Positions 18,301 through 25,622 of a DNA stretch of 47,417 nucleotides are shown piece by piece (position 1 is the first letter of the stretch; each line of letters begins with the position of its first letter). The notes under the pieces are model-generated. The model was given only the letters and a program-made list of their open reading frames with translations. It had not been told where the DNA came from and searched no databases. Position numbers and translations under genes: made by a program. This DNA is from Roseomonas aerilata DSM 19363 (GTDB taxonomy: Bacteria > Pseudomonadota > Alphaproteobacteria > Acetobacterales > Acetobacteraceae): positions 1-47,417 of the forward strand of contig NZ_JONP01000030.1 of NCBI RefSeq assembly GCF_000711725.1, in the 5' to 3' direction.

Positions 18301-18704
18301 TGGGTCGCGCACTCGGCCTCGGTGAGACAGAAGCGGACAGAAACCAGGCGGCGGCCATCCGGCGAGAAGGCGAAAGGGCCGGATGAGGCGAACACTGGCC
18401 CGACATCGCGACGGCCGGTCCCATCTTCGGCGGCGAAGACGCCGATGCGCCGTCTCTGGGCCCACTCGACAACTCGCCGCTGATCCTCGCCCGTTAGCAC
18501 CGAGATCGCGACTTGCTGCCCGTCGGGCGAGAGAGCGATGCCCCAAGGATTGGCAAGGTCGTAGAAGGCACGGACAGCCTCTGACACGCTGAAGGCGGCC
18601 GCGGGCGCTGGCCTGAGCGAGGCCGGCGCGATGGCGGCGAGCGCTAATGCCAGGAGGCGGACCTTCGTCGCCTTAACAGCCCGTCTATGATCGATGTTTG
18701 ACAT
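15360..18704 (-). CDS. Large secreted beta-propeller plus helical-repeat protein
   Basis: About 1114 residues. A signal peptide (basic KATKVR, hydrophobic LLALALAAIAPASL, then APAAAF) exports it. The N-terminal 450 or so residues form TolB/peptidase-like propeller blades, each marked by S/T-PDG: GIALSPDGQQVAIS, FAFSPDGRRLVSV, LAATPDGSRVLLA, AAITPDGRRAAAI. A linker with several Cys follows, then a long Ala-rich C-terminal half of repeated helix pairs (for example RALAGAAEAVEAAI-like and AARTLAAEAAAR), typical of TPR-like solenoids. No peptidase catalytic domain is visible after the propeller. The start is uncertain (18704 or 18719; neither has a strong ribosome binding site). Function unknown; a periplasmic scaffold is the simplest reading. 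Confidence 0.7.
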   Translation of the reverse strand: MSNIDHRRAVKATKVRLLALALAAIAPASLRPAPAAAFSVSEAVRAFYDLANPWGIALSPDGQQVAISVLTGEDQRRVVEWAQRRRIGVFAAEDGTGRRDVGPVFASSGPFAFSPDGRRLVSVRFCLTEAECATHDPNRGTFFVETDLESGEERVLHRTLLGAVRSIAYDALEPRRVLFSADGLQKDGSPNLLASFEQPSDPAAPPREAVLLRWGRADGYIWRILGGSAERRVLFSGDSFDDTIPGLREEARALPSGDNLGTLRLFAWDVEAGGTPARVVTVPLAPREGPAPRFALPLAATPDGSRVLLAATVPGRPNIAYGPGNGSFGLSTDLYLLEAGRAARLTRLCGIVRQAAITPDGRRAAAIAGAAVTRGRGYTPTELYGLDVDAAAASAGILPHPTGILAREWGTDPSIVEAAATEAACSSTWPDPPPGRTSAADLLQRVAALAERHSIADPAVVEAALAVRLQPVPESSGNETRYRVVGEDLAYGEAGHAFPASEYRVRQSGGSAPFREMTIGLARTGPCVTLSDVVDVLGPDYRDERPRGGGISFLHHMHPRPVGAGRSEVDTAVYERGTATTTFRIGIRFGLERCADLITLSESARFDSPALRSPAALACRAAPSVACLADVAAAAAAESASEAALGAIARGLAGAGRITEAQAIAERLPNRWAQGEARGRIALLEIAAAARERPDVLADLAPLEATAAAAEFPASDRLSLYFRLSRHLLGLEDLEPDGTFLVGPYAGALRNDRIAYATVDELLTRWRAAIQELPAVSAEPRQPTRSGALRSLAPVLFARGDLAGAAEAVEAAIDVGRLQPNLIAEAWAEIGDVARATAAEEALPQPRASSFWTLARTMRQVGEPPEAILPVLRRAIALGSPMLREVIRLVADLGDLAAARTLAAEAAARARAAPRIRRAALTAEATLLYLDLGDREMARTLAEDAAANLPDGLPMPSSLAVAFFRLGEQQRFVAALPLIDRTDRANVWYALVRDPSLEQDASVVAGADAWLRPHLLAEIALRRIAEGRGGEVPALVRAIIAGERIGRDERGPLLGVNAVLAGAARLAQAVDDRALAAEALRLMAGAAFDAEHLAPQNLAAVASFWRRRMPDIGR

Positions 18705-18941
18705 GGTGGCAGAGAGCATCTCCGCAACGATCTTAGACCGACTGCTCTCTCGAGACGAGACCGCGCATGGTAGGTGCGGCGGCAAATGCCCAAACAAGGC
18801 TGCACTCTCTGCTTGCCGAAGATCCGGACGGCTCGGGATACTAGCCGGATAGCAGGGATGAGATCCTGGCTGATGGCCCGAGCAAGGCTGAACCTCACGG
18901 CGCCCGCCGATTGTGGCAAGGGCCCCTACCCTGCCTATCAC

Positions 18942-18966
18942 GCACGCTGCTAGAGGGTTATCGTGC
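18942..18966 (+). repeat. Palindromic site A, copy 3 (left arm decayed)
   Basis: GCACGCTGC, spacer TAGAGGG, TTATCGTGC. The right arm is identical to the other copies; the left arm keeps only GCACG. It lies 109 bases before site B at 19051 and 158 bases before the recombinase leader. Confidence 0.65.
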
Positions 18967-19050
18967 CTTACTTGTGGGAGATACCCGGTTTTGCTGAGGT
19001 TTTCCTGCCTCGCGGGAAGCCAGCGCCGCGTCCCGCGACGGGCCGCTCCG

Positions 19051-19081
19051 TTCCGTCCGCTAATCCCCTGTCCGGACGGAA
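19051..19081 (+). repeat. Palindromic site B, copy 2
   Basis: TTCCGTCCG, 13 bases, CGGACGGAA: perfect nine-base arms, 19 bases before the ATG at 19100. Confidence 0.7.
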
Positions 19082-19099
19082 GGGGGGCCCAGGGGACGC

Positions 19100-19650
19100 A
19101 TGGATGCCGAAGAGCCCCCTCCCCGCCGCAACGTGCCAAAACCCTGCTGCTGCACACGCGGCTGCTGGGTGACCTGCGGGTGCCCGGAACCGCCGAGCAG
19201 GCGCTCTCGGCGCGCGCCGCCGTCTACGCCACCCGCGCCCGCGGCGAGGGCACCCGCCGCGCCTACCGCTCAGCCTGGAGCGCCTTCGAGGCGTGGTGCG
19301 CTTCCCTCGGCCGTGAACCGCTGGCGGGCGACGCCGAGACGCTCGCCATGTACGCCGTCCGCGGCGCCGACCGCGGCCTCACGGTTGTCAGCCTTCGCGT
19401 TCACCTCGCCACCATCCAGGCCGCCCACCGCCTCGCCGGCCTCGCCCTGACCTCCGCGACCTGCGCCTCGTCATCGCTGCGCGCGGGGCTCGTCACCGCC
19501 GCCGGCGAGGCCGGCGCCGACCTCGCCCAGGTTATGCGCCAGATCCGCCACCGCTCCGCCGATGTCGCCCCCGCCTACCTCCGGCCGGCCGACCTTTGGC
19601 GAAATACCCTGACGAGAGGGATCTGGGGTGCGCCGGAGGACGCGGATTGA
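19100..19650 (+). pseudogene. Tyrosine recombinase remnant, frameshifted and internally deleted
   Basis: The leader at 19100 (MDAEEPPPR) is out of frame with the body, which begins near 19140 (LLLHTRLLGDLRVPGT) and runs to 19650. The core-binding domain is clear: RGEGTRRAYRSAWSAFEAWC, then TLAMYAVRGAD and a helix ending LAGLALTSAT. It then jumps straight to SLRAGLVTAAGEAGADLAQV and RQIRHRSADVAPAYLRPADL, which is the last part of a catalytic domain (helix with box-II-like R-H-R, then the strand bearing the nucleophilic Tyr). About 150 residues that normally lie between, with the first catalytic Arg, are missing. The product cannot be an active recombinase. Confidence 0.7.
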
Positions 19651-19770
19651 TCAAGCTAACCTTGAACATTCAACACGACGGCAGCGCCTGCGGGCTGACG
19701 GTGCACCGTCGAGCCTCACAAGTCAGAAATAGCAGATGATCGGCCGTCCAGCGGTGCCGATCCGCAATTC

Positions 19771-20352
19771 TCAGCCACGGAAATCCACCTCCGCCGAGGT
19801 GGTGAAGGTCGCGAAGCGCTGCAGGACGCGGATCGCGGCCGCATGATCTTCAGCGGTGGGGCAGGCACATCCGTCCTCGATCACTGTCATGACGTAGTCG
19901 CGATCGTGCCCATCCCGCACCGTGCCCTGCACGACCGCGATTGTAGAGACGCCCGAGAGAAAAATCCGTTCGATACCCTGCGCCCGTAGGATGGGCTCCA
20001 GCCCGGTGCCATAAAATGGGCTAACGCGGTGTTTCACAATGTCAAAGTCCCCCGGCTGAGGAGCGAGTGCCGCGTGCACCTCGGTGCCCCAGGTGCCGAG
20101 CTTGAACAGTCCATGCTGCTTCGCGCCGGAAAAGATTGCCGAGGTGGAGGGGCATTCCCGGTAATCCGGGGAGAAGCCAACACGCACGTAGCCCACCGGC
20201 ACGCCCGCGGCGCGCGCTTTGGCGATAGCCGTTGCGGTATTCTCTATTATTCCCCTCTCGCGCACCTGTTGGCCGAGTGGCCCTTTCCCGTTCGGACCCT
20301 CCTCGGCAACCAAGTCGTTCTCCATGTCGAGCACGAGGTAGATGGACTTCAT
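19771..20352 (-). CDS. Isochorismatase-fold hydrolase lacking the catalytic Cys
   Basis: 193-residue member of the cysteine hydrolase / isochorismatase superfamily. Asp9 (LVLDMEND) and Lys107 (IVKHRVSPF) of the usual triad are present. The third position, Cys in GV-A-T-N-V-C-V of the amidohydrolases, is Val140 here (GVSTIAVVQGT at 134-144). Nicotinamidase or N-carbamoylase chemistry through a thioester is therefore unlikely, while isochorismatase-type hydrolysis, which needs no Cys, remains possible. It is the last gene of a six-gene operon, 32 bases after a Bug receptor, with AAGGGAG before its ATG. Confidence 0.8.
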   Translation of the reverse strand: MKSIYLVLDMENDLVAEEGPNGKGPLGQQVRERGIIENTATAIAKARAAGVPVGYVRVGFSPDYRECPSTSAIFSGAKQHGLFKLGTWGTEVHAALAPQPGDFDIVKHRVSPFYGTGLEPILRAQGIERIFLSGVSTIAVVQGTVRDGHDRDYVMTVIEDGCACPTAEDHAAAIRVLQRFATFTTSAEVDFRG

Positions 20353-20384
20353 CTGATCTCCCTTCTTTATCTTCGGGCCAAGCC

Positions 20385-21371
20385 CTACTCGTCCAGGCGG
20401 ACGCCGAGGCGCTCCACCCGCGCTTTCCAGATCCGGTCCTCGGAAGCGAGATACGCGATGAAATCATCCCGGCTCATCGGATCGGCCACCATCCCGTTCG
20501 GCGTCAGGAACCCCGCCGCGCCCGGACCAGCAACGAAGCCCTGCACGGCCGCGCTAATCCGATCCGCTACGGCCGCCGGCGTGCCGGGCGGCGCCAGCAG
20601 CGCGAGCCAGAGGTCACCCGCGAGCGGGATGCCTTGCTCCGTCAGCGTGGAAACTTCCGGTGCTGCGGGAAAGCGCGTGGCCGAGGCGATGCCGAGAACC
20701 GGCAGTCGCCCGCCTTGGGAAAGCGCCACGCCGATCGGTAGCATCATGCAGTCCACCTGGTCCGCCAAGAGCGCCGCAACGGCCGGCGAGGCGCCCTGGA
20801 AGGGCACGTGCTGCATCTCGGTCCCCGTCTCCGCCTTAAAGCTCTCCATCATCACCTGAGAGGTGCTCGCCACACCCCACGATGCGAAAGTCATCACCGG
20901 CGAGGCGCGCCGGGCCCGCTCGGCAAGCGCCGGCCCGTCCACCACACCAAGGCCGGGACGAGACACCAGTGAGAAGATCAGCCGCCCTACGGAGGAAACC
21001 GGCACGAAAGTCTCGGGCCGGTAGGAGAGACGACGGTACACATAAGGGTTCACCGAATGCGTATCCGCCGTGGTGAACAGCAGCACGTGACCGTCCGGCG
21101 CTGACTGCTCCACGAAACGGGAGCCGATGATGCCGTTGGCGCCCGGCCGGTTCTCCACCACCACAGGCTGCCCGAGCAGCGGGGAGAGCTCTCGCGCCAC
21201 CCACCGCGCCAGCAGGTCGGTTGCCCCGCCGGGCGGATAGGCTACCACGATCCGCACCGGACGGTTCGGTGCCCAGGCACCCTCCTGTCCGAAGGCGGGG
21301 CCAACTGCTGCAGTCAGCCCCGCCGCAAGCACACCCCGCCGCCTCAGCAGCACCGTTCCCCTACCTGGCAT
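20385..21371 (-). CDS. Bug-type periplasmic solute-binding protein (TTT family)
   Basis: 328-residue receptor of the Bug/TctC family, binding carboxylates or related solutes in the periplasm. After the signal peptide (RRRGVLAAGLTAAVGPAFGQ) come the family hallmarks RPVRIVVAYPPGGATDLLAR, LLGQPVVVENRPGANG, SAPDGHVLLFTT and HVPFQGASPAVAALLADQ. AAGGAGAGGACGG precedes the ATG at 21371. It follows another Bug gene by 41 bases. No TctA or TctB membrane subunit lies in the window, so it is an orphan receptor, as is common for this family. Confidence 0.9.
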   Translation of the reverse strand: MPGRGTVLLRRRGVLAAGLTAAVGPAFGQEGAWAPNRPVRIVVAYPPGGATDLLARWVARELSPLLGQPVVVENRPGANGIIGSRFVEQSAPDGHVLLFTTADTHSVNPYVYRRLSYRPETFVPVSSVGRLIFSLVSRPGLGVVDGPALAERARRASPVMTFASWGVASTSQVMMESFKAETGTEMQHVPFQGASPAVAALLADQVDCMMLPIGVALSQGGRLPVLGIASATRFPAAPEVSTLTEQGIPLAGDLWLALLAPPGTPAAVADRISAAVQGFVAGPGAAGFLTPNGMVADPMSRDDFIAYLASEDRIWKARVERLGVRLDE

Positions 21372-21412
21372 CCGTCCTCTCCTTGTCCGTGCACGCCCTC
21401 CCGCGCATTCCC

Positions 21413-22390
21413 CTATTCCACGGTGATCTTCGCGGCGCGGACCAGATCCCCGGTCTCGGCCAGCTTGCGCGCGATGTAGCCCCTGAACTCCGCGGGCGTG
21501 CCGCCGACCGGGACGACGCCCATCGTGACCAGCTTCGCGCGGGTTTCTGGCTTGCGGAGGCCCGCATCGACGGCGGCGTTCATCGCGTCGATCGCCGCAG
21601 CCGGCGATCCGGCCCGGGCGAAGAGCCCGAACCAGGAACTGGAGTCGTACTCGGGGACCCCCTGCTCCTGCACGGTGGGCACGCCTGGCAGCAGCTCGCT
21701 CCGCCGCGCCGTCCCGATTGCCAGAGTGCGGAAATCGCCGGACGCGACGTAGGATTGCACTGAGGGATAGTTCTCGAACATCACGTCCACCCGCCCAGCC
21801 ATAATGTCCGTGGCCGCCGGGGCGGTGCCGCGATAGGGCACGTGAATCATGTCCACCCCGGCGCGCCACTCGAAGAGCTCACCGCTGAGATGCGCGAAGG
21901 AGCCGATACCCGCCGAGGCATAGGTGAGCCGCCCAGGCGCCGCCTTCGCGCGGGCCAGCAGGTCGCGCACCGAGCCGATCGGGGAGTCCCGGCGCACCAC
22001 GACGACGGCCGGGCTGTCACCCACGAAGACCACCGGGGTGAAGTCACGTAGCGGATCGTAGCCGATATGCGGCAGGAGATGCGGGTTGATGGTCACCGGC
22101 CCCGGCGTACCCGCCAGCAACGTGTGGCCATCCGCTGGCGCGTCCAGCACGCGCCCCGCTCCGACCGTTCCGCCCGCGCCGGTGACGTTGTCCACCACGG
22201 CAGGCAGGTTCCCCGGCAGCCCGTCCGTTAGCATTTGGGCGCAAAGTCGGGCCAGGATGTCCGTGCTGCCACCTGCCGCGAAAGGCACCACCACCCGCAA
22301 CGGTCGGTTCGGGAACCGCTCCTGCGCCCTTGCCGGTCGGGCCACGAGGCCGCCCGCCGCCAGGGCTGAGAGCAAGGATCGTCTGCGCAT
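21413..22390 (-). CDS. Bug-type periplasmic solute-binding protein (TTT family)
   Basis: 325-residue Bug receptor, paralogous to its neighbour. Signal peptide RRRSLLSALAAGGLVARPAR, then RPLRVVVPFAAGGSTDILAR, APADGHTLLAGTPG, HVPYRGTAPAATDIMAGRVD and PGVPTVQEQGVPEYD. AGGGAG lies before the ATG at 22390. It comes 34 bases after the racemase-like gene, an arrangement repeated in the pair at 26571-28363. Confidence 0.9.
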   Translation of the reverse strand: MRRRSLLSALAAGGLVARPARAQERFPNRPLRVVVPFAAGGSTDILARLCAQMLTDGLPGNLPAVVDNVTGAGGTVGAGRVLDAPADGHTLLAGTPGPVTINPHLLPHIGYDPLRDFTPVVFVGDSPAVVVVRRDSPIGSVRDLLARAKAAPGRLTYASAGIGSFAHLSGELFEWRAGVDMIHVPYRGTAPAATDIMAGRVDVMFENYPSVQSYVASGDFRTLAIGTARRSELLPGVPTVQEQGVPEYDSSSWFGLFARAGSPAAAIDAMNAAVDAGLRKPETRAKLVTMGVVPVGGTPAEFRGYIARKLAETGDLVRAAKITVE

Positions 22391-22424
22391 CCTGTGGTCT
22401 CCCTCATCGGTCCTATCTCGGACC

Positions 22425-23243
22425 TCAGTCCCTCCGTGCGGAGGCGGCGATCCCGTAGAAGCCGAGGATCTCGCGCACCCGCTCGCGCGGCGCCTGGGCC
22501 TGGTAGTAGCCGCGGCGGCTCGGGCGCACCCCGGTCGCGCGGCGCAGGCCGACAATCATCTCCGCTGCCTTGACCGTGGCCGCGACGGCGTCCAGCACCG
22601 GCACCCCGTCCACCTCCGAGACGCCCGCGCGGGCGAGCAGCATGCAGAGCGGCGCCTCGCCGGGGATGATCACGTCCGCGCCGCGCGCGATCAGCGCGCG
22701 GGCTGACTCCCGGAAGCGCTCGATCAGCGGTGCCGGCTCGGAATAGGCTGCGAGCACGTCGTCGAAAGCGAAGCCCACCGGATGCGCACCGAGGAAGCGA
22801 TCTGACAGCCCCATCCGCGCCACGTTGCGGTCGATCGTCTCCGCCATCCCCGTGATGAAGAGCAGCACGCCGACGCGCTGTCCAAGCATGATGGAGGCGA
22901 GCATCGCGCTCTCCCCGTAGCCGACCACCGGAATATCCACGAGGCTGCGGATCTCCATCAGGGACGGCTCGGGCAATGTCATCAACGCGAAGGCGTCAAA
23001 TCCCTGCTCCTCCGCTTCGATGGCGCCGAGGACGAACTGCTGACTGTGGATCGTCTGCATCCAGGCGTACTGAATGTCATTTCCGGGGTAGTTGGTTCGG
23101 TACGTATCGGGGTGCATGCCGTGCATCACCACTTCCGTCCCGGGCGCCGCCACCTTACGGAAGTGCGCGGCCATCGCCTCCGCGTAGGCGGGCAGCTTTT
23201 CCAGTACGGTGAAGCTCTGGTGGTAGATCCGTATCTCGCTCAA
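22425..23243 (-). CDS. Asp/Glu/hydantoin racemase-fold protein without the two cysteines
   Basis: 272-residue protein of the Asp/Glu racemase superfamily, closest in layout to hydantoin racemases (SEIRIYHQSFTVLEKL, then VDIPVVGYGESAML, GQRVGVLLFI). True racemases use two Cys. Here the first position reads LMTLPEPSLMEIR and the second IIPGEAPLCML, neither matching the C-F-x-D-P-G and G-C-A-G-M motifs. It may be a decarboxylase, isomerase or lyase. The TTG at 23243 is taken as start because GGAGGG sits just before it. The SDR gene ends ten bases upstream, so the two are in one operon. Confidence 0.75.
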   Translation of the reverse strand: MSEIRIYHQSFTVLEKLPAYAEAMAAHFRKVAAPGTEVVMHGMHPDTYRTNYPGNDIQYAWMQTIHSQQFVLGAIEAEEQGFDAFALMTLPEPSLMEIRSLVDIPVVGYGESAMLASIMLGQRVGVLLFITGMAETIDRNVARMGLSDRFLGAHPVGFAFDDVLAAYSEPAPLIERFRESARALIARGADVIIPGEAPLCMLLARAGVSEVDGVPVLDAVAATVKAAEMIVGLRRATGVRPSRRGYYQAQAPRERVREILGFYGIAASARRD

Positions 23244-23253
23244 GCCGCCCTCC

Positions 23254-24018
23254 TCAATCCGCCCACATGCCACCGTTGACGTCGAGCACCTCTCCCGTGA
23301 TGAAGCCCGCCGCCTCGCCCGCGAGAAACAGCACGGCCTCCGCCACATCCTCCGGACGGCCCATACGACCGACAGGAATCATCGCCTTCAGCGCTGCCGG
23401 GAAATCCGCCGTCATGGCGGAGGCGACCGGACCGGGAGCGACCGCGTTCACCGTGATCCCGTCCGCTGCCAGTTCCCGCGCCAGGAAGAAAGTCATCGCG
23501 TGCACGCCGGCCTTGGAGGCGCCATAGGCCGCGTTGCTCGCGCGCGCCTGCTCCGAAGGGTCGATCCAGGGCCGCGGATTACCACCGTTCTTGCCGATCA
23601 CCGAACCGAGGTTGACGATCCGCCCATACCCCTGGGCGCGCATCGCCGGGATGACAGCCTGGCAGCAGAGAAAGCTACCCTTCAGGTTGATCCCGAGCAC
23701 GCGGTCCCACTCCGCCTCATCCAGCGTCGCCGCCGGGCCCATCGACACGACTCCCGCGACGTTGACGAGGATGTCCAGGCGTCCAAAGGCTGCCAGTGTC
23801 GCCTCTACCGCCGCATCGACTTCCGTTCGCCGCGTCACGTCCAGCACCGCCTCAATCGTGCGCGCGCCCGTCCGGGCCAGGTCGGTCGCGATCACCCGCG
23901 TTCCGGCCCGGTCCGCGAGGCAGAGCGAGGCCCCCTCCCGCACGAAGGCGCGCGTCACCGCCCCCCCGATCCCGCCGGCAGCGCCCGTGACGAGCGCGAC
24001 GCGGTCCCGCAGCCGCAT
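23254..24018 (-). CDS. Short-chain dehydrogenase/reductase
   Basis: 254-residue classical SDR using NAD(P). The nucleotide motif TGAAGGIG is at 11-18, NVAG at 86-89, Asn111, catalytic Ser139, and the YGASK pair Tyr165/Lys169. GPVASAMT follows as in the family. Substrate unknown, probably a hydroxy or keto carboxylate given the neighbours. Its ATG overlaps the stop of the flavoprotein gene (TGATG), so translation is coupled. Confidence 0.9.
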   Translation of the reverse strand: MRLRDRVALVTGAAGGIGGAVTRAFVREGASLCLADRAGTRVIATDLARTGARTIEAVLDVTRRTEVDAAVEATLAAFGRLDILVNVAGVVSMGPAATLDEAEWDRVLGINLKGSFLCCQAVIPAMRAQGYGRIVNLGSVIGKNGGNPRPWIDPSEQARASNAAYGASKAGVHAMTFFLARELAADGITVNAVAPGPVASAMTADFPAALKAMIPVGRMGRPEDVAEAVLFLAGEAAGFITGEVLDVNGGMWAD

Positions 24019-25466
24019 CAGCTGTTCCGCGGCCGCGCCGCGTCCTCTCCAGCGATCCGCCCGAAGACCATACCCTTCAGCACAGAGGTCGCACCGGTGT
24101 ACGTGCCGTAGTACATCCCGATGATCTCGCCCGCGGCGTACAGGCCGGGAATGGGCCGCCCGTCGCCGTCCACCACCCGCGCACCCGCATCCACCTGCAG
24201 GCCGCCGAAGGTGAAGACGTTGGCGGACATGATGGGGTAGGCGTGGAAGGGCGCCTCATCGATCGGCAGGGCCCAGTTGGACTTGCGCGGCAAAAGACCT
24301 TCCGTCGCGAGCCCATCCAACTCCAGCGGCCGCCAGGCACCGGGGCGGCAGGCCGCATTGTACTCGGCCACCGTCGCCGCCAGCCTATCCTCCGGCAGTT
24401 CCAACGCCCTCGCTAGAGCCGGGATGCTCTCCGCCACGACCGGCGGCTGGTCCGTGCGGATGCCCAGGCGATAGTTCGGGATGCGGGTGTGCCGCGCGTC
24501 CAGCACCACCCACGCGATGCCATCGCGCTGCTCGAAGATTCGACGCGTCACTCGCTCGTAATGCGCATCCACCGTGCCGGGCGCCTCGTCCACGAAGCGG
24601 CCCCCATCCTTGTTCACGAGGATGCCGTAGGGGAAAATGAAGACAGAGGGTTCCGAGACGCCGGAGCGCGGGTCCACCGGCTCCGCGTGAAAGCTGCCGA
24701 ACTCCCCGGCGCCGGTGGCACCGATGTCCAGCGCCATGCGAATGCCCTCGCCACGGTTGAAGTAACCACCTTTGCAGATCGGGCGCAGGTGAACGGCGCG
24801 CGGCCCAATATAGCGGGTCGCCATCTCGCCGTTACCCTCGAAGCCGCCGCAGGCCAGCACCACCTGCCCGGCAAAGCGCACTGTGCCGTCCGCGTCACGT
24901 GCGACGAGCGCCGTCACGCGCCCCTCGTCGTCCTGGTCGAGCTCCCGTGCTGTCGTTTCGTAGCGGAACGCCACGCCCAGCCGCTCTGCCTCCGCGGCTA
25001 GCGCCTCCACCACGGCTAAGCCACCGCCTACTGGCAGCAGGCGCGGCTGCGACTTCGTCAGGAACTGTGTCGGAAGAAAATCGAAGCGGATGCCGAAGCC
25101 CTTCAGCCAAGCGATAGTCGGCCCAGCCCGCTCCGAGAAGGTCTGCAGCACGTCCGGATCAACAATCCCGAGGGCGCGGGCATAAGGCGCCCGGTCGCTC
25201 GGTGGACGAGCTAGCTCCATCACCAAGTCCGGGTCGATGGCGCCGCTACCATTCGCCGCTATGTGGGTCTCGAAGTCGTCCGTGACTTCCGCCTCGCTCT
25301 TCATACGGAGGTAGGCCTCGGTGTAGCGGCTCTGCCCGCCACGCTCATCCCGCGGGGCACGCTCGAGAACTACCACCCGTGCTCCGCCCTGAGCGGCAGC
25401 AACGGCGGCTGAGAGCCCGGCGATGCCCGAGCCAGCCACGACCACGTCGAAGCGTTCTTCCCGCAT
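24018..25466 (-). CDS. FAD-dependent dehydrogenase, tricarballylate dehydrogenase (TcuA)-like
   Basis: 482-residue flavoprotein of the fumarate-reductase/succinate-dehydrogenase superfamily. The dinucleotide motif GSGIAGLSAAV starts at residue 12, GGQSRYTEAYLRM lies near 45, ACGGFEGN marks the middle, and the C-terminal part has FTFGGLQVD and ALYAAGEIIGMYYG-like flavin contacts. The GGQSR-type loop and the KSNWALPID stretch point to the TcuA/CobZ branch, which oxidises tricarballylate-like acids. The ATG at 25466 has GGAG seven bases before it and the FAD motif follows directly; 25484 is an alternative. It is the first gene of the operon and divergent from a LysR gene. No TcuB-like electron partner is present. 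Confidence 0.8.
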   Translation of the reverse strand: MREERFDVVVAGSGIAGLSAAVAAAQGGARVVVLERAPRDERGGQSRYTEAYLRMKSEAEVTDDFETHIAANGSGAIDPDLVMELARPPSDRAPYARALGIVDPDVLQTFSERAGPTIAWLKGFGIRFDFLPTQFLTKSQPRLLPVGGGLAVVEALAAEAERLGVAFRYETTARELDQDDEGRVTALVARDADGTVRFAGQVVLACGGFEGNGEMATRYIGPRAVHLRPICKGGYFNRGEGIRMALDIGATGAGEFGSFHAEPVDPRSGVSEPSVFIFPYGILVNKDGGRFVDEAPGTVDAHYERVTRRIFEQRDGIAWVVLDARHTRIPNYRLGIRTDQPPVVAESIPALARALELPEDRLAATVAEYNAACRPGAWRPLELDGLATEGLLPRKSNWALPIDEAPFHAYPIMSANVFTFGGLQVDAGARVVDGDGRPIPGLYAAGEIIGMYYGTYTGATSVLKGMVFGRIAGEDAARPRNS

Positions 25467-25622
25467 GCGCGGCTCCGTCTCCATCCCACCGCGACTATGC
25501 GGCGGCAGCCCTTCCCTGTCCCCGCATCTCCGCCGAAGACAGTTTTCGCTCCGCCTGAAGAGTGGCTTGGCCGGCCCCGCGAGATCGTTGACAGTTCGAC
25601 GGAATGGATACGGGAGGAGCGG

